A stretch of DNA of 9,732 bases from Thermoproteota archaeon (GTDB lineage: Archaea; Thermoproteota; Thermoprotei; Thermoproteales; Thermocladiaceae). The DNA is taken from assembly GCA_013153895.1 (NCBI GenBank), contig JAADDN010000076.1:1-9732 (forward strand). Direction: 5' to 3'. Position 1 is the stretch's first letter. Each line of letters begins with the position of its first letter. The position numbers and the translations under genes were made by a program. The notes under the pieces were generated by a model, which saw nothing but the letters and a program-made list of their open reading frames with translations, was not told the DNA's origin and did not search any database. This document shows positions 5,129 through 9,732 of this stretch, piece by piece.

Positions 5129-6619
5129 CTATGCTAACATCTCTCTCAGCTCACTAACATCAACATCCTGTTTATTAGCTTCATAGATTACTTTACCATC
5201 AACCATAACCATAATCCTGTCACTAAGCTTCAGAACCTCATCAATATCCTCAGATGTAAACACTATACTACATCCCTTATCTCTAAGTGAGATAAACATG
5301 TCATGTATAAGTTTAGTAGTCTCATGATCAAGTCCCTGAGTAGGGTATGATGCTATGATAAGCTTGATCTCACGATTAAGAAGCTCTCTAGCAAGTATTA
5401 CTCTCTGAATCATTCCTCCAGATAAGTCAGCACATGGTACATCAACTATATCATCTCTTAATCCAACTAATGTAAGGATGTTACGAAGATGCTTATCATC
5501 ATACTTATAGAATCCTAACTTTGTAGTAAAGATATCTAGATCTCTCATTATGAGATTCTCCCTTACTGTTAAAGATAGTGCAGAACCAATACTTAACCTA
5601 TCGTCAGGTATGTATGCTACTCCTAGCTTTCTAACATCACTACTCCTCAACCTTGTTATATCTTTCCCAAACATTATTATTTTACCACTCTCAATATTTC
5701 TAACTCTCGCAATAGCTTCAAGAAGCTCTCTCTGACCTGAATCTGCTGGACCAATTATGCCTACAATCTCTCCTTCTCGTACATTGAAAGATAGATCCCT
5801 CACTTTTAACCTATTTGAATCATCTTTAACATATAACTTCTCAACAATTAGGACAATTTCTCTCTCTTGAGATCTCAAGGTATTGTCTGAACACTTTCTT
5901 TCAGAATCTTCAAAATATCTTCCAAACATAGCTTCAAGTAGCTCTCTCTTACTTACCTCACTTACCTTCTTAGTAAAGATCTTCTTACCTTTCCTCAATA
6001 CTGTTACTCTATCAGCAATTTCAAATACTTCGTCAACCTTGTGAGTTATGAATAGGACCGCCTTACCAGACTCCTTTAACTGTCTCATAATTCTGAGAAT
6101 CATGTCTCTATCCTTCAATCCTACTAGAGATGTAGGCTCATCAAATATGTATATCTTACCATCTCTTAACAGTGCTTTAAGTATTTCAACTCTAGCTTTC
6201 TCACTTGCAGAGAGCTGCCAGACCTTCTTACTTAAGTCTACTCTCATTCCAAATCTTTCAATTACTTTTCTGATCTCGTTCCTGAACTTTCTATCTCTAG
6301 GATTTCTCTCTAAGGCAAGTGCAAGATTCTCTAATACTGTTAGAGATTCTACAAGAATAGGATGTTGAGAAACTGATACTATACCCATCTTCTGAGCATC
6401 TCTAGGCGAAGATATGAGAACTCTCTTGCCGTCGAGATAGATCTCTCCCTCATCTATCGAGTATACTCCAGATATTACGTTTACCAGGGTAGTCTTTCCA
6501 GCACCATTCTCTCCTAGAAGAGCATGTACTTCACCGTACCTTAGGTCAAAGTCAACCTTATCTAGGGCAGTAGTGTGTGGAAACTTCTTCACTATACCTC
6601 TAAGTTCTAGAGCGATCAT
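5129..6619 (-). CDS. BMP/nucleoside-type ABC transporter, double-domain ATP-binding subunit
   Basis: This 496-aa cytoplasmic protein has two fused nucleotide-binding domains, as in RbsA/MglA and nucleoside importers. NBD1 (about 1-235) has a good Walker A GENGAGKTT (36-44), Q-loop Gln85, a Walker B ending in Asp160-Glu161 and switch His193, but a degenerate signature LSASE (136-140). NBD2 (about 250-496) has the intact signature LSGGM (399-403), but its Walker A is GPADSGQRE without Lys (290-298), its Walker B IIASYP lacks Asp/Glu, and the switch His is replaced by Ser/Glu (456-457). In the head-to-tail dimer this leaves one complete ATP site and one degenerate site, a familiar family feature. 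The ATG at 6619 follows the receptor stop by 6 nt, with AGGA just before it. Confidence 0.95.
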   Translation of the reverse strand: MIALELRGIVKKFPHTTALDKVDFDLRYGEVHALLGENGAGKTTLVNVISGVYSIDEGEIYLDGKRVLISSPRDAQKMGIVSVSQHPILVESLTVLENLALALERNPRDRKFRNEIRKVIERFGMRVDLSKKVWQLSASEKARVEILKALLRDGKIYIFDEPTSLVGLKDRDMILRIMRQLKESGKAVLFITHKVDEVFEIADRVTVLRKGKKIFTKKVSEVSKRELLEAMFGRYFEDSERKCSDNTLRSQEREIVLIVEKLYVKDDSNRLKVRDLSFNVREGEIVGIIGPADSGQRELLEAIARVRNIESGKIIMFGKDITRLRSSDVRKLGVAYIPDDRLSIGSALSLTVRENLIMRDLDIFTTKLGFYKYDDKHLRNILTLVGLRDDIVDVPCADLSGGMIQRVILARELLNREIKLIIASYPTQGLDHETTKLIHDMFISLRDKGCSIVFTSEDIDEVLKLSDRIMVMVDGKVIYEANKQDVDVSELREMLA

Positions 6620-6625
6620 GTTTTC

Positions 6626-8089
6626 CTAGACTGATACTCCTTTAGGAAGTATGACTCCCTTGACGAACCATTTCATCGAGTAGAGTTCATCCTTGCTCAA
6701 TCTCATTCCTGGCTCGACCCTCACCTTACCGTTCACGTCAACTATCTCCTCCATTATTACTTTAGCTATCTTTCCATTCTTAATTATGGCTAGAGGTGGA
6801 CAGAACGGATCAATAACGTTCTCCATTATGAGCTTCCTCTTATATAGGACGTAGTTTCTCACGTTCTCAGGAACTGCCGGATTTATGAGCCATATGTCTA
6901 CTACATTTATAGGCTGATATATCGTTCCATAGGGAGTCTGCTTGACAGGTACAAACGCATCCTTGAGAGTTAGAGGAACGTAATGTGATCTATGCATAGT
7001 CCACCAGTAGTCTCTAGGTCTCTCTGGAGGCCACTGTGTCCATAGTCTCAATGCTTCTTCTAGTGGAGTATTACAGTACTTATGCATTAGGTAGACCATG
7101 TATGCTCTTATTACAAGCTCCTCATACATTGGTCCCCAGTTAACTAGCTGACCTGTGAGACATGCATGTGGACCATAGACGTGCATATCACTATAGTGAC
7201 TGAAGCTCCAGATCTTGATTCCTCTCCTCTGATAGCTCTCAGCAACCTCTAGAACTGTTGGAGAATCCTCAGTATAGGCTAGAACATCACAACCCTCAGC
7301 TATGAGTGACTCAGCTTCCTCTCTAGCCTTCTCTGGGTAGTACCATCTTCCTAATGGTGGAGCAACTATCACCTCAACCTCATCAGGATCCTTTCCAACC
7401 AGTGCTGCACCCTCCTTAACTCCTAGCGTGAAAGCATTAATATGTCTTATGACTTCAGGAGTGAGAAATGCAGGTACATAACCAACCTTGTTAGTCTTAG
7501 TCATAGCTCCACCAACTATTCCACATAGGTAATAAGCTGGGTACTCATCTATGAAATATTCTACAACATTGAGAGGAGTCTCAGGTGTGAGATAACCAGA
7601 GCAGTGCCCGAAGAGGACGTCTGGATATTTTCTAGCCATCTCCCATGTGTACCTCATGTATCCGAAACTTGTAGTAAATATCAGATTACAACCCTCCTCC
7701 TCAACAAGAGTTTGTATTGCCTCAACAACTCTAGACTCTGGAAACACCTTCTCAATATATATTGGCTGTGGCTTACCCTTCCACTCAGCAAGTATAGGTC
7801 CAAGATACTCAGCAACATACTCTCTACCACGCTCATGAGCAAAGGTCCAACCATAGTCTCCTATTGGTCCAATATATATGAAGCCTACCTTTATCTTAGG
7901 AACCTCAACCTTAGGCACTATCTTCTGTTGAACAATCTTCGTAGTCTTTCTAAGAACCTCAGATATTGCATAACCTGTTCCTACGCCAGCTCCAAAGCAA
8001 GCAGCAGCTATACCTATTGCAGCACCTGTTGAAATGGCGAGCTTAACAAACTCTCTTCTAGTGAAGTTTGATTCTGATCTCTCCGACAT
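6626..8089 (-). CDS. BMP/PnrA-family ABC transporter substrate-binding protein, Tat-exported
   Basis: This 487-aa receptor belongs to the basic membrane protein (BMP/PnrA) family, whose known members bind nucleosides or, in some lineages, riboflavin. The N-terminus has an exact twin-arginine motif TRREFVK (10-16) and a hydrophobic stretch (17-42), so export is probably by Tat in folded form. Cys31 after three Ala is a poor lipobox; an uncleaved anchor is possible. The binding domain starts at about 66 with GFIYIGPIGDYGW (69-81) and continues with FTTSFGYM (138-145), a TKTNKVGYVPAF segment (198-208) and INAFTLG (217-223), all typical of the subgroup. It is about 100 residues longer than usual, with an extra aromatic/proline-rich segment (about 345-395) and an extended C-terminus (425-487). 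First gene of the operon. No ribosome binding site precedes the ATG, which suggests a leaderless message. Confidence 0.92.
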   Translation of the reverse strand: MSERSESNFTRREFVKLAISTGAAIGIAAACFGAGVGTGYAISEVLRKTTKIVQQKIVPKVEVPKIKVGFIYIGPIGDYGWTFAHERGREYVAEYLGPILAEWKGKPQPIYIEKVFPESRVVEAIQTLVEEEGCNLIFTTSFGYMRYTWEMARKYPDVLFGHCSGYLTPETPLNVVEYFIDEYPAYYLCGIVGGAMTKTNKVGYVPAFLTPEVIRHINAFTLGVKEGAALVGKDPDEVEVIVAPPLGRWYYPEKAREEAESLIAEGCDVLAYTEDSPTVLEVAESYQRRGIKIWSFSHYSDMHVYGPHACLTGQLVNWGPMYEELVIRAYMVYLMHKYCNTPLEEALRLWTQWPPERPRDYWWTMHRSHYVPLTLKDAFVPVKQTPYGTIYQPINVVDIWLINPAVPENVRNYVLYKRKLIMENVIDPFCPPLAIIKNGKIAKVIMEEIVDVNGKVRVEPGMRLSKDELYSMKWFVKGVILPKGVSV

Positions 8090-8112
8090 TACAGGGAGCA
8101 GATATGAGGAGT

Positions 8113-8122
8113 CTTTAAAAAG
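8113..8122 (-). promoter_or_regulatory. TATA box of the ABC transporter operon, probably leaderless
   Basis: CTTTTTAAAG on the minus strand is centred about 28 nt before the ATG at 8089, so transcription should begin at or within a few bases of the start codon. The bases just before the ATG (CTCCCTGTA) hold no GGTGA-like site, consistent with a leaderless first gene. Confidence 0.55.
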
Positions 8123-8131
8123 AGTACCATA

Positions 8132-8155
8132 CCATTTAACGATCTAGTTAAAAGG
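8132..8155. promoter_or_regulatory. Imperfect inverted repeat, candidate operator of the ABC operon
   Basis: The half-sites CCATTTAAC (8132-8140) and GTTAAAAGG (8147-8155) are complementary at eight of nine positions around a 6-nt spacer. The repeat ends about 10 nt upstream of the TATA box at 8113-8122, next to where the BRE and transcription factor B bind. A dimeric regulator there could activate or block the operon. The function is inferred from symmetry and position. Confidence 0.4.
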
Positions 8156-8198
8156 AGTTAAGAAGATCGACGGAGAATGTGACTTATAGGAGAATGTT

Positions 8199-8663
8199 TT
8201 AGACGTATCTTAACACTGCGTACAGCGTTATCGCTAGCACTATCAGCGCGACTATGAGCATTCTACGATCATGTTTTGCATATGCTGCAGCTACACCTAT
8301 CAATGTCGCTATGACACCGACAACAAATATTAAGACACCGATCATCGCTATCATGTCTGAGTGTGATATGTTGTCGAATATCCACCAGTAGGATCTTGGA
8401 ACTATCTTCTTACCTATCTCTTTAGACACTAGCTCCCAGAATACTGATGGCTTGTACTTCCAGTACTTCTCCATTATGTTCATTGGTACTAATGGTGGTA
8501 TTGCTCCAGTTACGTAAAGTATCAGTCCTATTATTAGGAACACTATGCCTGCTATTGATATTATTTCGAACGTTCTAGCACATATCTGGCTAGCAGTATC
8601 AACCTTTACCTGCTGCTCAAGCTTTGCCTCCTCTTTCTCTTTACGTTTCTGTACCGTGCTCAT
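8199..8663 (-). CDS. Small membrane protein, DUF1634-like partner of TSUP permease
   Basis: The protein has 154 aa with a charged N-terminal tail (KRKEKEEAKLEQQVK), three hydrophobic helices (about 32-58, 103-129 and 134-152) and a 40-residue aromatic/charged loop after helix 1. The arrangement, with a HSDMIAMIGVLIF-type second helix, a short basic turn (KHDRR) and a last helix, resembles DUF1634, known as a common neighbour of TauE/SafE permeases. That resemblance is by eye. A GTG at 8678 would add five residues and overlap the permease stop as GTGA, but it lacks a ribosome binding site. The ATG at 8663 has GAGGGGTGAG (8676-8667) just before it and is preferred. It probably acts with the permease as an accessory or regulatory subunit; its biochemical role is unknown. 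Confidence 0.85.
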   Translation of the reverse strand: MSTVQKRKEKEEAKLEQQVKVDTASQICARTFEIISIAGIVFLIIGLILYVTGAIPPLVPMNIMEKYWKYKPSVFWELVSKEIGKKIVPRSYWWIFDNISHSDMIAMIGVLIFVVGVIATLIGVAAAYAKHDRRMLIVALIVLAITLYAVLRYV

Positions 8664-8666
8664 GGT

Positions 8667-8676
8667 CTCACCCCTC
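8667..8676 (-). promoter_or_regulatory. Ribosome binding site deciding the start at 8663
   Basis: GAGGGGTGAG lies three bases before the ATG at 8663 and contains GGTGA, complementary to the archaeal 16S 3' end. It overlaps the stop codon of the upstream permease gene, so ribosomes ending there can restart at once. It argues for ATG 8663 over GTG 8678. Confidence 0.65.
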
Positions 8677-9646
8677 ACACTATGTGTAGTCCATGTAGTC
8701 CTTTGTATATGTCCATTATTGCTGCAAATAGCATTATTGCTAAGAATATGTATCTCACAACTTTAGGCCTTGCCTTAACTGTTAACCATGCTCCTAATCT
8801 AGAACCAAAGAACATTCCTGCTACTGCAGGTATCATTATTAGTGGAAGTATAGCTCCCTCAGCAAGATATACACAGGCCGCTGGAGTCGTAGTTAACGCT
8901 ATTATTAGCATGCTTGTGCTAGTAGATACCTTTATTGGTGCGCCCATGACCAAGTTTAGTACTGGTACGTTTGCCCAGCCAGCACCAAGACCAAACATTC
9001 CTGCAATAAATCCAACGCCAGCAAATGCTAGTAATGCTAGTGGTGTTCTAGTAACCTTATACTCTACTATCCTTCCAAGAGCAGGCTCGTAATATGCTCC
9101 AGTTAAGTTGAAGAATCTTGCTATTGGATCCATCTCCTTCACCTCTGGGAACTCTACTCTCTTACTGATCATCATTATGAGGAATATGAAGAACAGTAAT
9201 CCTCCAAGTGCAGTATATATGTAGTACTTGCCTTGTGGAAATGCTTTCACTACCCAGATACCTATCATTGCTCCAGCAATAGATGATCCAGCAGCTACAG
9301 TAGCAGCTAGAAGACCTATTCTTAGAGAAGCAAGTCCAGTTCTCAAGAACTTTGGTGATGATACTAGAGCATTAACCTGCGCCATCACTAGACCAGCACC
9401 TCTCACGAACGTTATACTGAACGGGTAGAATGCTGATACTACAGGTACAAATATGACACCACCACCTACACCAGCAACAGGTGCTAATATTCCTATAGCA
9501 AATGTTAGAAAGAACAGGCTTATAGGCCAGAAGTCGATGGGCAACGCATAGTGAAAGTACGTTCCTAAGGCAGCAATTATTATCACTATGAACATCATAG
9601 CGAGCGATATAGCGATAAGTCCATACACTCCTTTCTCGCCTGCCAT
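8675..9646 (-). CDS. TauE/SafE (TSUP) family membrane permease
   Basis: This 323-aa integral membrane protein is of the TSUP family, which moves sulfite, sulfonates, sulfoacetate or other small organosulfur and carboxylate anions. It shows the family's internal duplication: GILAPVAGVGGGVIFVPVV (52-70) in the first half and GFIAGMFGLGAGWANVPVL (212-230) in the second. In the second copy the usual triple-Gly is G-A-G-W. About eight helices are visible, with a charged loop of some 40 residues (162-200) between the halves. The N-terminus has an extra helix (about 9-29) before repeat 1. The ATG at 9646 is preceded by GAGGT four bases upstream. The gene heads a two-gene operon with the small membrane protein at 8199-8663. 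No sulfur-metabolism gene is present in the window to fix the substrate. Confidence 0.92.
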   Translation of the reverse strand: MAGEKGVYGLIAISLAMMFIVIIIAALGTYFHYALPIDFWPISLFFLTFAIGILAPVAGVGGGVIFVPVVSAFYPFSITFVRGAGLVMAQVNALVSSPKFLRTGLASLRIGLLAATVAAGSSIAGAMIGIWVVKAFPQGKYYIYTALGGLLFFIFLIMMISKRVEFPEVKEMDPIARFFNLTGAYYEPALGRIVEYKVTRTPLALLAFAGVGFIAGMFGLGAGWANVPVLNLVMGAPIKVSTSTSMLIIALTTTPAACVYLAEGAILPLIMIPAVAGMFFGSRLGAWLTVKARPKVVRYIFLAIMLFAAIMDIYKGLHGLHIV

Positions 9647-9690
9647 GATACCTCAAGTGGTTTGTATTTTCAATACTCCTAAATAATGTT
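9647..9690 (-). promoter_or_regulatory. Promoter and ribosome binding site of the TSUP operon
   Basis: On the minus strand CATTATTT (9688-9681) is a TATA-like element centred about 38 nt before the ATG at 9646, placing transcription start near 9660. GAGGT (9654-9650) lies four bases before the ATG and would be inside the short leader. The ribosome site is clear; the TATA assignment is weaker. Confidence 0.45.
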
Positions 9691-9732
9691 GTTCTTAGGA
9701 TACGAGAAGACAAGATAGGGAAAAATGGAAAA

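Noticed and set aside
6048..6368. A 106-aa plus-strand frame opposite the ATPase gene.
   Set aside because: It is fully within the conserved NBD1 coding sequence and has no ribosome binding site or domain.
7604..8032. A 142-aa plus-strand frame opposite the receptor gene.
   Set aside because: The minus-strand receptor frame shows family motifs across the whole stretch; the plus frame is Ser/Leu/Tyr-rich shadow sequence.
8664..8678. GTG at 8678 as start of the small membrane protein, giving five more residues.
   Set aside because: No ribosome binding site precedes it, while the ATG at 8663 has GAGGGGTGAG three bases upstream. It remains possible.
8682..9092. A 136-aa plus-strand frame rich in Ala, Ile and Pro opposite the TSUP gene.
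   Set aside because: It is a mirror of the hydrophobic TSUP codons; no start signal and no recognisable domain.
9372..9713. A 113-aa minus-strand frame rich in Arg and Cys at the right edge.
   Set aside because: It overlaps the TSUP gene in another frame, has no family features, and the TSUP start has a clear ribosome binding site.
1..9732. Transposase, integrase, attachment sites, tRNA or rRNA genes that would mark an accessory island.
   Set aside because: None is recognisable on either strand; the genes are ordinary chromosomal families with intact frames.

Overview
The window looks like chromosomal DNA of a thermophilic archaeon, most likely a crenarchaeote (Thermoprotei, perhaps Desulfurococcales-like). 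The grounds are AT-rich DNA, heavy use of ATA and AGA/AGG codons, archaeal TATA-like boxes 26-40 nt before start codons, GGTGA-type ribosome binding sites, a likely leaderless gene, pyrimidine-rich stretches instead of hairpin terminators, and archaeal-type products (flavodiiron protein, small Hsp20). The genus cannot be fixed from sequence alone. I see no mobile element, CRISPR array, tRNA or rRNA.

Left end (1-1176). A non-coding segment is A/C-rich on the + strand and has no T at all from 45 to 114. It is followed by an 87-codon gene of unknown function on the minus strand (171-434) and a divergent glycerophosphodiester phosphodiesterase gene on the plus strand (478-1176). From about 171 to 830 the + strand is strongly G/T-biased whichever strand is coding. 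Every degenerate codon of the minus-strand gene ends in A or C, and about 90% of the first 120 codons of the plus-strand gene end in T or G. The bias has faded by about 900. This flip from amino (A/C) to keto (G/T) composition between 114 and 171 is the most unusual signal in the window. It has the polarity expected of a replication origin, but no origin repeats or cdc6/orc1 gene are visible.

Centre left (1163-3110). A minus-strand flavodiiron (FprA/ROO-type) O2/NO reductase overlaps the 3' end of the phosphodiesterase gene by 14 nt. It is divergent from a plus-strand Hsp20 chaperone. Their 163-nt shared promoter region holds a perfect 14-bp palindrome, a candidate operator. Together they form a small stress-protection cluster.

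Centre (3133-8089). A four-gene minus-strand operon encodes a complete BMP/PnrA-type ABC importer: Tat-exported binding protein, double-domain ATPase and two permeases, with junctions of 6 nt, 5 nt and a 4-nt overlap. Family knowledge suggests a nucleoside or a similar small ligand, but the substrate is not determined. A candidate inverted-repeat operator lies just upstream of its promoter.

Right end (8199-9646). A minus-strand pair encodes a TauE/SafE (TSUP) permease and a small three-helix membrane protein resembling DUF1634, a known neighbour of TSUP permeases. They are probably co-translated through a GTGA junction. A promoter with a good ribosome binding site lies before 9646.

Apart from the strand-composition anomaly, the genes belong to known families. 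I did not find a clear new multi-gene system.
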